A stretch of 64,000 bases of DNA, from positions 37,800,067 through 37,864,066 of the forward strand of contig OX104120.1 of assembly GCA_944474755.1 (NCBI GenBank). The letters are read 5' to 3'. Below are positions 1-11,640 of the stretch, piece by piece. Position numbers and translations under genes: made by a program. This DNA is from Limnoperna fortunei. Taxonomy: Eukaryota > Mollusca > Bivalvia > Mytilida > Modiolidae. The notes beneath the pieces were generated by a model. The model was not told the DNA's origin, made no database searches, and saw only the letters and a list, made by a program, of their open reading frames with translations. Every line of letters begins with the position of its first letter. Position 1 is the stretch's first letter.

Positions 1-915
1 ATATACAGCTAATACATTCTTACGTTGCAGTAAATCATAGCTATTTATTGTCATTTTATAATTGTTTACCACCTGATCCTTATTTACCAACTGTATAAAT
101 AATATGCTGCAAAGGTAAAGTGTACTGTACCATGCTTGGATTAGATTTCTAGCTGGATTAAAAAAATTTTCTATTGTCAAGTCCCATAAGAGTATTAATT
201 ACACCAAATTTGGTACTTTTTCGTGCTTTAAGGTATTTAAAACTATTCAACAACTATTTTTGTGATAATTGAAAGTATTGATGGTCCTTCTAGATCCACT
301 GCTCATGTTAGGCCTCCAAATATATAAATTTAGTAATAGGTCTATGGCACTTTTTTACAATATCCGTATTTTTGTTGTCTATATCTTGAAGCCATATAAA
401 GTCATGATTGCATTTTATTGATGTGTACTTAGATGAAGAAACGTTTTTTAGTGCCTTATTATGTTTACCGGTATCAATACGTCACAACACCACTCCCCAC
501 ATTGAGTTAGTCTTGTATGATAGGTTGTATTATTTCTGGACTCGCATCGCTGCAGTTTTATTCACGTTTTCTGTTTATAATTATATATCGTGGTATACAA
601 AATCGGTCATATTTCATTACCAAATTCATCGCGTGTTTATCATCTAATTAAAGTTTTTAGAAATATTCAAATTGTTCGGGGGTCAACTTGAGGAAATATT
701 AACTTGGTTTAACTATTGAATTGCTTTCGCCGAAAAAAGTACAGCTTTGATTTAATGCGTACGACGTACTATTATTATTGTCTTCTGTCTTCTTCCACGT
801 CTGCACCTAAAGTAGAACGTAGTAATTATTTGACATGCAAAATTTCTGAAATTTTTGAGATTTGCATACCTTCGAGTCTCACTGCGGACATGGCGTGCTC
901 GACCCCCGATCGACA
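1..915. other. AT-rich intergenic DNA, nothing recognised
   Basis: Only short open frames (up to about 93 codons) occur here, and none shows a recognisable domain, signal peptide or splice-site arrangement. No repeat family shared with the rest of the window was seen. Confidence 0.5.
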
Positions 916-921
916 AATGGA

Positions 922-1032
922 TTGTCGGACTATTAGGTCGTCGGACTATTGGGGTGTCGGACTAATGGGGTGTCCGACCGATGGGGTGTCGGACTAATGG
1001 GTTGTCGGACCAATAAGGTGTCGGACTAGTGG
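922..1032. repeat. Short tandem repeat with TCGGAC core
   Basis: About seven degenerate units of 15-18 bp follow one another, with the pattern GTCGGACTAATGGGGT and variants (TATTAGG, ACCGATGGG, ACCAATAAGG). The core TCGGAC recurs in the separate cluster at 4165-4350, and as its complement in the GTCCG cluster at 29.7-29.8 kb. It abuts a SINE fragment. No protein is implied. Confidence 0.8.
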
Positions 1033-1042
1033 TGCTGCCCTG

Positions 1043-1175
1043 TGCTTGACCCAATTTAAATTGGCAAGGCTTGCAAGTTTTTCTACCGACGGACAGGGCT
1101 TTTTCAAGGTACTCCGGCTTCCTCCGCTGATAAAAATGGACGCCATGATATATTTCTTGAAATTTCGTTGGTGAA
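1043..1175 (+). mobile_element. tRNA-derived SINE, truncated and degenerate
   Basis: This stretch matches the body and tail of the SINE found intact at 18532-18803, but lacks the tRNA-like head. Shared landmarks are the CTTGACCCAATTTAAATTGGCAAGG segment (compare CTCGACTCCAATCTTAATTGACAAGG), the conserved TACTCCGGCTTCCTCC core, and GACGCCATGATATA before the tail. It is heavily diverged, so it is an old copy. Confidence 0.75.
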
Positions 1176-1299
1176 GGTTGGGTTCACTATTATACAAATA
1201 ACTAGCTAAAGCCATAAAAAATTTACTAACCTTTCATCTGATAATAATTTTACCACATTTTAAAACATAATTCATGCGGTAGTTATAGACACAAAATAG

Positions 1300-3067
1300 T
1301 ATACACATTTTACCACGATTATACTTCAAGAAAACAACAACATTCTTACCGATCAAAAAGAAATATCTGAAGTCTTTAATAATTTTTTTGTTAATGTAGC
1401 AAAAAACATTGGTGATCCAAATATAATTATTGATGAAACTCATCCTAGTATAAATGCTATAAATGAAAAATACTCAAATACTACCAATTCAAATCCCTTA
1501 GTTTTTAAACCAATTGATGAGCTGTTTGTCTCTAAGCGTATTGTTGCCATAAATGCAAAAAAGGCAACTGGTGTTGATCATATATCCCCTAAATTATTAC
1601 ATTATGCAAAACATGTTATTACCAAACCAATTACTGATCTTGTAAATTTGTCATTGTCCTCTGCTATTTTCCCAGACTCATTGAAAATTGCCCGTGTGGC
1701 ACCAATCCACAAGAAAAACAGCGTTTTGGAAAAAGGAAACTACAGACCAGTAAGTGTTCTGCCTGCCATTTCAAAGATTTTTGAAACAGCCACAGAAAAA
1801 CAACTTTCTGACCATTTTAAAAATCTATTTAACCCTTTTCTTGGAGCATTTCGATCAGGCTATGGCTGTCAAACAACCTTACTTAGAATTCTAGATGACT
1901 GGAAAAAAGCCTTAGACAATGACAAATACCTTGCTGCTATCCTGATGGATCTCAGCAAAGCTTTCGACTGTCTACCACATGATCTCTTACTTCTCAAACT
2001 TAGTAACTATGGAATAAATGGTCCATCTCTAAATTTAATAAAAAGCTACCTATCTGACAGAAAACAATGTGTAAAATTAGGTCAATTTTCAAGTACTATG
2101 CTAGAAATATATAAAGGTGTACCACAAGGATCAATCCTTGGGCCAATACTTTTCAATATTTTTGTAAACGATATTTTTCTTTTTGTAAAACATTGTGATC
2201 TCTATAATTATGCTGACGACAACACATTATCAAAAATGAGTACTTCATTAGAAACGGTCATTTCATCACTTGAAGAAGATAGTAGATCTCTAGTGTCATG
2301 GTTTACTGTAAATAAAATGCAGGCAAACCCTGACAAATTCCAAGCAATAGCACTAGGCAACAAAACCCATAAACAGAACATCATTTTTGATCTAAATGGC
2401 AACAAAATCAGCTGTGATGATGAGGTAAAACTCCTAGGGATAACATTTGATTTCAAACTTGATTTTAATACACACATATCAAATATCTGTCAAAAAGCAG
2501 CGCGCCAATTAAACGTACTCAAGAGAATTGGATCCAACCTCAGCCGCTTAGCTAAACTGACCATATATCACTCATTTATACTCTCCAATTTAAGCTACTG
2601 CCCACTCACATGGCACTTTTGCACAGAAAAAAAACACCAAAAAAATTGAAAAAATACAAGAACGCGCCCTCCGTTTCATTTATGACGACTACACTAACAA
2701 TTACAATCATTTACTTGAACTATCTAAACTCCCATCATTAAAAGTCCGTAGAATGAGGACCATGGCACTAGAGACCTACAAAATCTTGAATAAATCTAGT
2801 CCAGTTCTCCTCCATGACATTGTCAAAATAAAACAGAATTCTTATAATTTTAGGTACAATAACATAGCGGATATTCCCCGACCGAAAACAACAAGGTATG
2901 GTAAGAAGAGTTTCGGATATGAGGCGGCAAGGCTGTGGAACACCCTGCCAGATCAGGCAAGAAGCCTATCTACTTTTGGTATCTTCAAAAATTTTGTCTC
3001 GAATTGGTGTTTCTCGGAAACATGTCATTGCAGTGCCTGTAGGAGGTCATGTCCTGTCGCCTCATAG
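1300..3067 (+). pseudogene. Reverse transcriptase ORF of the non-LTR element, frameshifted
   Basis: The frame from 1300 to 2649 encodes most of a non-LTR reverse transcriptase. Visible motifs are the domain 2a region (NYRPVSVLPAISKIFE), AFDCLPHD (first catalytic Asp region), GVPQGSILGPILFNIFVND (domain 4) and the catalytic YADD at 2209-2220. The frame then shifts by one near an A8 run at 2627-2634. It continues in the next frame to the stop at 3065-3067 with the usual C-terminal thumb region (ERALRFIYDDY, ARLWNTLPDQAR). The enzyme would copy element RNA into a nicked chromosomal target. The frameshift and 5' loss make it inactive. The CR1/jockey assignment rests on the motifs and is provisional. 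Confidence 0.88.
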
Positions 3068-3643
3068 CAGAAGTCTTCAAACCTGTTTTTAAATGCTTTT
3101 ATCGTTTATAGCTATGCTAGTTTTGTTGCATAATTTACTGCTCTGTCTTGAAAAGGTTTTACTTTGAACATGTATGCATGAATTTTAGTTTCTTTTACAT
3201 GTACTTGCTTTTTAATGCTAAAGCTTAAACAACTTATATGTTTTTATCTGCTTATATGCTTTACCATTGTGTGCTTATTTTTAGTGCTTGCACATCATGA
3301 TAAATTAAAATATTTGCTCTGTAATATTTTACTTACCTGGGGGTATACTCGCTTCTTTTAATGCCAAGCTTCAACTGCTTATATTTAATGCCTCTCATAG
3401 TGTTTTAGTGCTGTCAAACTGCTTTGATCATGTTGATGCTTTGTGTATTTGAAGTGTATGTTGTGTATGTCTCTCTTGATGTTATATGTGTGCTGATTTT
3501 ATTATTTTAATAATATGTATTGTTTTTGTTTTATAATATCAGTCGGTATAAAGAGCTCTTCAGAGCTCATGTTTGTCTTGTTTATCTGTATATATATGTG
3601 CCGACTTTAAATAAAATTTACGTACTTACTTACTTACTTACTA
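1300..3643 (+). mobile_element. 5'-truncated non-LTR retrotransposon (CR1/jockey-like)
   Basis: The element keeps the C-terminal part of its endonuclease/reverse-transcriptase ORF, a 3' UTR and a short (ACTT)n tail at 3625-3642. The reading frame is already open at 1300, just after a stop at 1297, so the 5' part including the endonuclease is missing. That is the usual result of incomplete target-primed reverse transcription. The 3' UTR holds a small hairpin (GAGCTCTTCAGAGCTC, 3553-3568) and AATAAA near 3610. A target-site duplication could not be defined. Confidence 0.9.
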
Positions 3644-3655
3644 TACCTTCAGAGT

Positions 3656-4154
3656 TATGATAAGTAATATCGTCCATTTGTTGTGAAAAACAACCCGGGG
3701 CACATTTAATCAGCAGTACATAAAGGTTTACAGGAATGTCAAGGACTGTCCTTATTATTTACCGCACGTCATTGACAAAGGTTACATAACACCATTTAGA
3801 CAACATATATAATTTACAAATTGTCATTTCATGGTCATGAACATAAATTCAAGTTTGGACAATTTCAATTTTTCAAAATTTGACAGTAACTTTTGCACAC
3901 AACGGATGCCAAGTGGTACACATATTGTAGCCTTTTTAAATGTGATTGATTGATTGATTTGTTGATTACTTGATCATGAAAGTGAGACTGATCGAAAATG
4001 AAATTAAAGGAAAGGCTAACATTGTGTCCATATTTTTCAGACGCCATAGTATAAAACCAGCCTCACACGTATACCACAGGCCCCGTGATGCTAGGTCTTT
4101 TTTCTTTCTTTCACATAAAAATAAATTCGGTGTAAGAAAATCTGACGAATGATA
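3656..4154. other. Intergenic, nothing recognised
   Basis: Short open frames here have no recognisable protein features. A small TGATT run (GATTGATTGATTGATT, about 3943-3960) is the only structure seen. Confidence 0.45.
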
Positions 4155-4164
4155 GTACTTGTAT

Positions 4165-4350
4165 CGGACAAAAAGCAAAGAGGTCGGACAAAAAGCTAAT
4201 CGGATACAAAATTTCGGACAAAAGGCAAAAAATCGGACAAAAGCTAATCCGATAAAAGTTTGACGGACAAAAAGCAAAAGTTCGGACGAAAAGCAAAATT
4301 ATAGGAAAAAAAGCGACGTCGGACAAAAAAGAAAATGTCGGACATAAAGC
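4165..4350. repeat. Degenerate tandem repeat with TCGGACAAAAAGC core
   Basis: About nine irregular units of roughly 15-25 bp share TCGGACAAAAAGC. Some carry an inserted TAATCGGATA-like segment. The strand asymmetry is strong, with purine-rich units on the plus strand. The GGACAAAA core is the complement of the TTTTGTCC motif repeated at 29.70-29.81 kb, and TCGGAC is shared with the 922-1032 repeat. Confidence 0.75.
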
Positions 4351-4359
4351 ATCGTATCA

Positions 4360-6483
4360 TCCGTTTTAAATTCGACGATCTGTTGAAATCTAACTTATTG
4401 TTTGTTGGTTTACATCCAGCGAGCAATATTTCAGTTTTATTCAGGACTTTGATCTGCTGAAAAAAAAACGTCCGCCAAACATGACAAATACGTTATCATT
4501 ACGAAAGTCTAGCATTTTGATGATTTCAGTAACGATGAACTTTTTATAATCAGAGTAGTCCTTTAAGAAATATGATTTGTACCGACCTACAACTAAAGTA
4601 TAAACAAAATAGATATAATACATGAAGATTGAATTTCCACATGTAAAACCACATGGTTCTGTTTCAAGATTAAGTGTACATTTTTATTTCCAGTTTTTGA
4701 GCTACCTTTGTTGAGATCAGATAATATTATAATCAATTAACCATTTTTTTAAACGGACGTCTTAAAATGTTGCCGTCAATAAAGTTTGATTAAGCTTTGC
4801 ATCGTTTTACAGTTTACGCGTTAATCGAATAGCACTGTAAAGAAAATTGCAGTATTTCCCACAAGCTCTGCAGTAATGTATCATTCAAGACACTTAAACT
4901 CCATATATGTGGTGGACTGGATGGCATGTTGCTGCACATGAAGCGGACACATAGGTGTCTGTTGCGTCTAAATCTCAAGCTCGTTTGGATAATTGAGATG
5001 TCGAAAATCTCCAAATCTATAATTGTTTGGTGAAAGTACATGTACATCATAATCAAGATGAAGTACATGTGCAAATACATAAAACTCCATGATTCATCTC
5101 TTAAACTCAGAACAACAAATCACCCAAATTGTAAAAAATACAAATGGCATCAGACTCATAAAACAGTTCACTTGGATTAAAATCTTCATAATGCAAGTCC
5201 ATATTAAATTGAAATAGCTGCTTACTTGCAGCCTTTTTGTTGATTATGTGTCGAAAATTTGACCCCAATAATTATCCAATATTTTTTTTTATTCTCACAA
5301 ATTAGTTTTTTCAATTACGGTTATTCAGCTACACTTGCACTATTCGAGTCCGGGTAATTCCCAGCAGAAAAATACCCCCTTACGTGACCTAGTGTACTGG
5401 ACTACGGCCTTACTTCTGGCCTTACCTGACTAAATACATGCTCTGTACTACAATACAGTAGATACTTTTATTTATCTAGCTAAAATACAGCCACCTGCAA
5501 TATATTATTAGTTCCTAATAAAGTAGCCTGGAGTTTGAAAGACAGACAACCAACAGAGTAGAACGAAAAATCGTACCCTCGCCTTTTTTGCGATGGTACG
5601 AATTTATTCCCATTACTCGTAATGTAGCAGAGCGGGAGTGAATCACTCCCATCACTTTGATGTCCAAATGAAGTTGCATATATAATATCTTGATATCTTT
5701 CGACAGTGTCACACTTTTATTATCGGTTTCGTGTTTATAAATCGATCATTATTGATACGTGATGATAGTTATTGTCGTTTTTAATAACCAGCTGTGCGTT
5801 GTGAATTAACTGACATTAGTGTCTCTTAAATTACGTTTACTACTTGAAAAACTACTTGAGAAACCCGAAACCGAATTGGGTGTGGCATCTTGGGTAAATA
5901 TTTGTAAATTACTGGATTCTTACTACGGAATGTTTGTTATAGTATGCAAATTAGCACGTTTATAACAAAATTAGGTCACATTATACGGAAAAATGATCAA
6001 CATAACATTTTCGACGTGCATCTTTAAAGACGACGAAAGGAATTTCTTCAATAAAGATCGTTTCCCGTTAGTTTCGCAAAAGCTTTAATAACGTAAAGAA
6101 GATGAATATTATGTTTGAAATTTGTATAAATAGACCGAAGGTAGAATTTTTTGTTTGCTACATTAGGAGCAATAGGACTGAGTTCTGCCGTTGATCCGAC
6201 AAGTCACAAAACTAACTTCGCATTATAACGGAAGTAAAATTCGGCCTACCAACAGAACCAAAACTAATGTCGTGAGCTTTAAATATTCACTTGTATTACA
6301 AACACTAGTGTCATAAAACTTCTCACACTGAGATTTTCCTTTGAGATTTTTCGTAATTAAAATTTTCAAGCAATCTGAGTGGTCAATATTTGAGTTGACA
6401 AGCTAAGGAGATTCTCAAAATTTCTACAACATCTCAATCATTTTGGATTTTTAATAATTTGTGTTTGTTTGAGCGTCACATAT
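4360..6483. other. AT-rich intergenic DNA
   Basis: No gene is supported. A short imperfect hairpin (ATCGTACC...GGTACGAAT) lies near 5569-5602. Open frames of 60-88 codons occur at the rate expected for AT-rich DNA and show no domains. Confidence 0.45.
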
Positions 6484-6545
6484 GACGAAACGCGCGTCTG
6501 GCGAAGTACATTTATAGCCTTGGTATCTTTTACGCCATCTTATTG
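6484..6545 (+). repeat. Dispersed repeat with a conserved 20-bp GC-rich core
   Basis: The 20-mer GACGAAACGCGCGTCTGGCG at 6484-6503 recurs exactly on the other strand at 23074-23093. Weaker similarity continues on one side (CCTTGGTA.TTTTGATAAC-type sequence). Two exact copies of such a GC-rich string in AT-rich DNA indicate a dispersed repeat family. Its type is unknown. Confidence 0.65.
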
Positions 6546-6904
6546 ACTAAAACGTAAAGCCATGCATCTATATTGTTATGCGTACGCTCTCAAAACTAGC
6601 CTTGGCTTTATCATATTAGACAGTACGAAAGTATTTTCACTTCGAATGGTATTTTGTGTTTAAATTTAGTTTCATGTAATTTTTGAATTAAAAGTACTTT
6701 AAAGCGTTTTTAATCACAAATTTTTAGTACATGTATTTTTACTAAGGAAATTATGCTCATTTAAGTTTTTTACGTTTTCCCCATTCATTTAAATGTGTTC
6801 TAAAACAATGTTATTTCTATTCAATTTGTTGGCATTCAAAGATGTATAGTTTATAAAATAATGAGTTTCCAGAAAATTGATATTACAATAATTTTTTTAA
6901 TGGT

Positions 6905-6996
6905 AACATCTGTTTCCTATATGAATATAATAATCTAAAAACACGCAACATGTAGTTCTAAAATTCGAAAAAAGTCTGCATTCAATAGTTGTTTGT
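6905..6996 (+). promoter_or_regulatory. Upstream region of C1q-like locus A
   Basis: The segment resembles the sequences upstream of locus B (15380-15516) and at 22030-22130. All three have an ATGGTARCAT-like start, a CTATATRA-like TATA-rich stretch and an ACACGCAACATGTA-like motif. The last is exact between this copy and the 22.1-kb copy (CACGCAACATGTAGTT). Similarity extends to CATTCAATAG just before the start codon, so this is probably a duplicated promoter/5' UTR. Promoter activity is inferred. Confidence 0.5.
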
Positions 6997-7009
6997 CAGA
7001 ATCAAAATG

Positions 7010-7257
7010 TATTTTTGTTTGTTTGATGGTGTTTAACGCCACTTTCAGCAATTTTTCAGCTATATCATGGCGTCTAGGTTTTACAGGGAGGAAGCCGGAG
7101 TACCCGGAGAAAACCCCCGACCTGCGGTAGGAAAACTGGCAATCCTTGTCAATTAAGATTGGAGTCGAGTACACACTGCCTGCAGTGAGAATCGAACCCG
7201 CATTCTCACGTGATAAATAGTAGACGAACTACCTTGACCACTCGGCCACCGAGGCCC
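7010..7257 (-). mobile_element. Full-length tRNA-derived SINE with 13-bp target duplication
   Basis: Read on the minus strand, it starts GGGGCCTCGGTGGCCGAG (Leu/Ser-tRNA-like A-box), has a B-box GGGTTCGATTC, then a body with CGGGTACTCCGGCTTCC. It ends with GCTGAAAGTGGCGTTAAAC and a (CAAA)n tail. It is flanked by exact 13-bp duplications, CAGAATCAAAATG, at 6997-7009 and 7258-7270. The right-hand duplication contains the ATG of the C1q-like leader exon. From memory it resembles molluscan V-SINE-type families; this was not checked. Confidence 0.93.
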
Positions 7258-7267
7258 CAGAATCAAA

Positions 7268-9839
7268 ATGAAGGCGTGCATTATTGCTTTGTTTGGACTC
7301 GCTTTAATCTATGGAGTCGGAGGTAAGAGATTATAATAACGAAGATTTTACCACTATGGTTTTTATATGGTGTGTAAACATTTAAATTAATATTTTACAA
7401 ATACAACCTTTTCTAACGGAAATACCGGGTTTTATTGACAAATCAAATGTGTATCGAATCAAAGGAGTTATCATATTATTCAAGGTTCAGAGAAAAAATA
7501 GTATTCAACAAGAACCCGTTAAAGTGTACTTAAACCAATTATGTTAAATGTCTAATGTAGTAATGACCACAAAGAAATAAATTTTAAAATAAGTTTTATT
7601 AAGACCAACGTGGCTTAACGCTAGTTCTATAACATAAAACCTCCCATTTCACATTTATATTTATCATTTTCATCTGACTTTTACATTTTTTATTATAATT
7701 TGAAAAGTGAGGTTTTATCTGTCAGTTGATTTTTCTCGGAGCAAAATTTTTTCATAAGTTCTGTATATTTTAACATGTGAAATATCATGAAACTAACATA
7801 AACACAAAGACTATACCTGTTTTCAATGAATTAAACTATGTCCAATTAAGTAATCCATGTTTGAAATATCGAGACGAAATTTTTCTGCGAGCTGACATTT
7901 TGAATTTAACGGTTAATCAACATTACGGAATCAAGTTATATTTAATGGCGGAACAAATACAATTTGTCGCAATTGTAACACATGGAAAATTCGTTTCGTC
8001 AAAAAACGGAGCCATAAGATAGAGATTTAATTGGGTCAGCCGTTGAATGTAATGGGGGTTAAGGGATACCTCAAATAAAGCTTCAAACAGGACTTGAAAA
8101 ACCATGATATACTAAGGTAAGACAATTTTTAGAAAATTTAGATATTTTTCTTTAAGTTTAGCGCAGTTTGCATGGTTGTTCAAACTTGTTTCATATCAAA
8201 CATAACTTAAACATTCCGCACGATTTTCTTGCGGAATTTGCGCACGGGAAAATGCGTTTAAAGACGAAACCTCGAATTTCACTAAAAACGTAAAATATCA
8301 ATATCCCATAAAAATGTTGAAAATAAACATGAAATGAGAGGGTTTATTAATGGAACTAGCTTAACGCAAGCTTTCTTGTTTTTTTTTTGCATTTAGCTCT
8401 ATTTCAAATGACATATGGGAAAAATAAATCATTTTTGACAGAATGCCATAAAGATTTCCCATCATACTTGACCTTTTGCACGTTTCTAAACAATATCTTA
8501 CTGGATAAGTTTTTTTATTTAAAATCGTGTTCTTTAGTTCTGAAGTACATGTATATTGCTAATAATTTTTAATGAAATAACTAAATTGATCTCTTAATAA
8601 TACCAATAAGAGTAATTAGTGAAATGAATTGAAAATGTTATAATTAGTGTGCTTCTCCAACATCTTTGAATAATTTAATACATACAGACCAGTTGGGGGA
8701 TGTTTTTACTTTCTTTATCCAGTTTTTTTTAAACGAAATAAAAACCTACAAGATTAAACCTTCCGTTCTGATATGATGTTTCAACTACTTTTGTACTACT
8801 TCTACTCGACTATAAGTATAAAAAAAATTTCAATGACATCTAACTTTAGCATTGAAGACTTAAGATGATTTATGGTTTTGAACACATGTTTCAGCTTTTA
8901 TGTTTAAAAGAATTTAGAGTTTGATAATTGAAAGGTGAAAAGATTACAAATTACATATTATTGGAACTTTTTTCCGACTATCGGTCAATTTTCATACATT
9001 GTAAGTGGACTTGCAATTGGTCCATGAGATGAAAATTTTGATTACCACAAAAATATTACAAATGTTTTCAACATAAAACATTTCGACCACAACAAATCGC
9101 GACCAATCATTAGAATGTGTATTTCTTTATACCGCACATGTGTTTGTTATTTTATAAAAATAATTTGATTTTCCGTTATTCTTTGTAAGGCGCTTGGTGG
9201 CAATGGCATTGACAGCGGTTAAAAGTCTGACAATGTAAAATGTAAAGAAGTAACAAATATAGCTGCAAACAATTTTAAAATGTAGCAAAGATTCGTAGGA
9301 AAGATAACTTTGTATTTAATTTATATCAATTTATAAATATTGCACCAAGACTTCCTTGGTTTCCGTTTGAAAAACGCCATGCTATTTTCCAGGAACAGAA
9401 AAAACAGCAAAAACAGACTGTCTAACAATCAAGCCCACTTCATTCTATGCTTACCTTAGTCATCACGTGCATAATATGAATAACCGTCATACACTTGTAT
9501 TTGACACCGTTAAAACTAACTATGAAAGGTGGATACAGTCCTTTCACTGGTGTGTTCAGATTACGGATTTACTTATAGAATTAGAATGGGATGTAACAGG
9601 GCGAAACCATTGGGTCCTTTTGAAATTGTTAGAAACATCGAGGTTGAAGGCGTCGTTTTTATTTTGGATTCTGGATGCGATAGTCAGGTGACAGCGACTA
9701 CAGCGGTTACCTACATGCTAACTCGCGAGATAAGGTATTTATTAGATCGCACACAGATCACCCAATGGATGGAAATGTGTACAATGATGTTCACGGGAGA
9801 ACTTCATTTGCTGGATGTCTGATTAGTAGTGACGAATAA
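7268..9839 (+). pseudogene. C1q domain-containing secreted protein, decayed (locus A)
   Basis: Exon 1 (7268-7322) encodes a signal peptide, MKACIIALFGLALIYGVGG, ending in phase 1 at a GGTAAGA donor. A 2.07-kb intron ends at TTTTCCAG (9391-9392). Exon 2 (9393-9839) joins in phase and encodes a gC1q domain. Recognisable parts are SFYAYLSHHVHN (the start of the domain), NNRHTLVFDTVKTNY, SPFTGVFR and FAGCLISSDE at the C terminus. These parts lie in three frames. Shifts fall after TVKTNY (about 9515), around 9565 and around 9740, so the copy is a pseudogene unless these are sequence errors. AATAAA overlaps the stop. C1q proteins are secreted, trimeric pattern-recognition lectins, greatly expanded in bivalves. 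No collagen region is present. Confidence 0.8.
7323..9392 (+). other. Intron of C1q-like locus A
   Basis: The 2,070-bp sequence begins GTAAGAG and ends TTTTCCAG. It is AT-rich and contains nothing else recognisable. The open frames at 7777-8022 and 8387-8572 show no domain. Confidence 0.6.
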
Positions 9840-10727
9840 AATAATTGATATAAATATGTTTTGTTATTATTTTGAAACTCCCATAATTGCAACACTGAAG
9901 TCAATTGGGCCGATATTGATTATTTTGCATCACAGTTCGTCTCTAATAATCATTAGACTAAGGGAAGTTACAATATGAATGATAAGGTTGATGAGTTAGG
10001 TCATCATGTTTATAAGCCACTGTCCATGCTTTGTGTGGGTTTATGTCACTATGAATTTCTTAAAAGAATGCAAGTTCTTTTTCAGAGTTTAGTTGTTTAG
10101 TTGTTTACATAGCGCACGTTTTTCAAGTTCCAGGACACGTTGCTTTACAATAAGCTTCCACTCATATTTCGGTGGGAGGGAAGTAACTGTTTTTGAGTAA
10201 ATTATCCAAGTATGGCGTTAGACTGTAATGTTGTAAAATACCCAGAATGTCTGACACAAAACTGTTTTCATTAGACGGAGTGCTGAGATGAAAAAGTATA
10301 CGGATGAGCAAAACTTGACTCGGTAAGCATCGTGATTGTAGAGAACACAATCTCCCAAAGAATAAAAACTTTTAGTATCAATCATACACTTGAGAGAAGT
10401 CCATCCTAGTAGAAAGGTACAGATGACAGTTCTTGACGTCCCATATAAATGTACACACAGATAAATATATTTTATTTGTAACTAAAACTGTTTTTTATTC
10501 ACCTGATGATTGAAATGATACATAAAAGCGCTTGTGAAAATAGAAATGTAAATTCTGGTTACGTTGGACTTTTTATGTTTAGTATGTAAATAAAACAACA
10601 CCGAAAAGTTCCTTCTTGCTTTCATTCACTGGAAACACCAAGACAGCCGATAAGTCAGACGAAACATTCCAACTTATATACATGTACATTAATTTGACAT
10701 TAAGCATACCTTATTCTCATAAGCACC
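9840..10727. other. Intergenic, nothing recognised
   Basis: AT-rich DNA follows the poly(A) signal of locus A. No coding signal, repeat or RNA gene was seen. Confidence 0.4.
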
Positions 10728-10895
10728 CTGGTCCTCGGTGGCAGAGTATTAAATTACTTAGTAATAACATGGCCTGCATTTGTGAGGCAAGCCTGAGCGC
10801 AGGGTGTGGGCGACTCGAACCTTAATTGACAAGGATTTCCAGTTTGCCTGCCAAAGGCCGGGGATTTCCACCTGGTATTCCGGCTTCCTACAATA
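10728..10895 (+). mobile_element. tRNA-derived SINE, degenerate
   Basis: The head (CCTCGGTGGCAGAG) and B-box (GCGACTCGAACCTTAATTGACAAGG region) are followed by a GGTATTCCGGCTTCCTAC core, all aligned with the intact SINEs. The tail is missing or eroded, and the A-box half is heavily mutated. Confidence 0.75.
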
Positions 10896-11640
10896 AAATT
10901 TTAAGTAAATGCCATGCTTAATGTTCCGTTAAAATCACAAACAACCAAAGGCAACTGTGTATTATTACATACAAAGGAGGCTTAACTTGTGTGCTAAACT
11001 AGATATCAGTGAGATGATATACAACTCTATTAGCCCGCTGCGAATAGATTAGAAAAATATAAGAACAGATTGTTGTTAGCGGTAATTAATGTTAACATAT
11101 TTATTATGACAAGCTACTTCAAAAGGGAGAGAAAAATTAAAGCCGGGAGAGAAAGCAAAAAATGTGACATCCTTCACTTCATAAACTAAATGTTCCCGGG
11201 TACAGATTTCAGATCAAATTTAAAGTTAATAACTGATTGTTTGGTTAGCAATCGGTCAAGCTGTTCAAAAGAAATAAGAAAATCACAGATCTTCGGTAGG
11301 CAAACTGGCAATCCTTTATAGCACTATGACAATGAGGTTTATTTAAATCCATGTTGACATTTCAATCGCTTGGCTCGTTGCCGATATCTTTGATTTTCAT
11401 TTAATCAATATTTAGACAGTTTTATATTACTCTAAACTATTCTTTTTAAAAAAGATTTATGCCAATATATGTAGTATTTTCTCGAGAAATGCCAAAGAAA
11501 ATTAGATTTTTTGCCGTATGGAAACTGCGTTATGATGGAAAAATTTATTCTAAAAAAAAGAAAGTATTCCTAAAAATAGAACAGAAGTTTGTTTGATATC
11601 GCATATTACTTTTAGTGTGAATATCCTTCAAATACATAAC
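10896..11640. other. Intergenic with a small SINE scrap
   Basis: A minus-strand SINE scrap at about 11289-11318 (TTCGGTAGGCAAACTGGCAATCC) matches the SINE body. The rest is AT-rich with no recognisable feature. Confidence 0.5.

Noticed and set aside
922..1032. CRISPR-like spaced repeats
   Set aside because: Units are 15-18 bp, degenerate and without unique spacers, in a eukaryotic genome with no cas genes.
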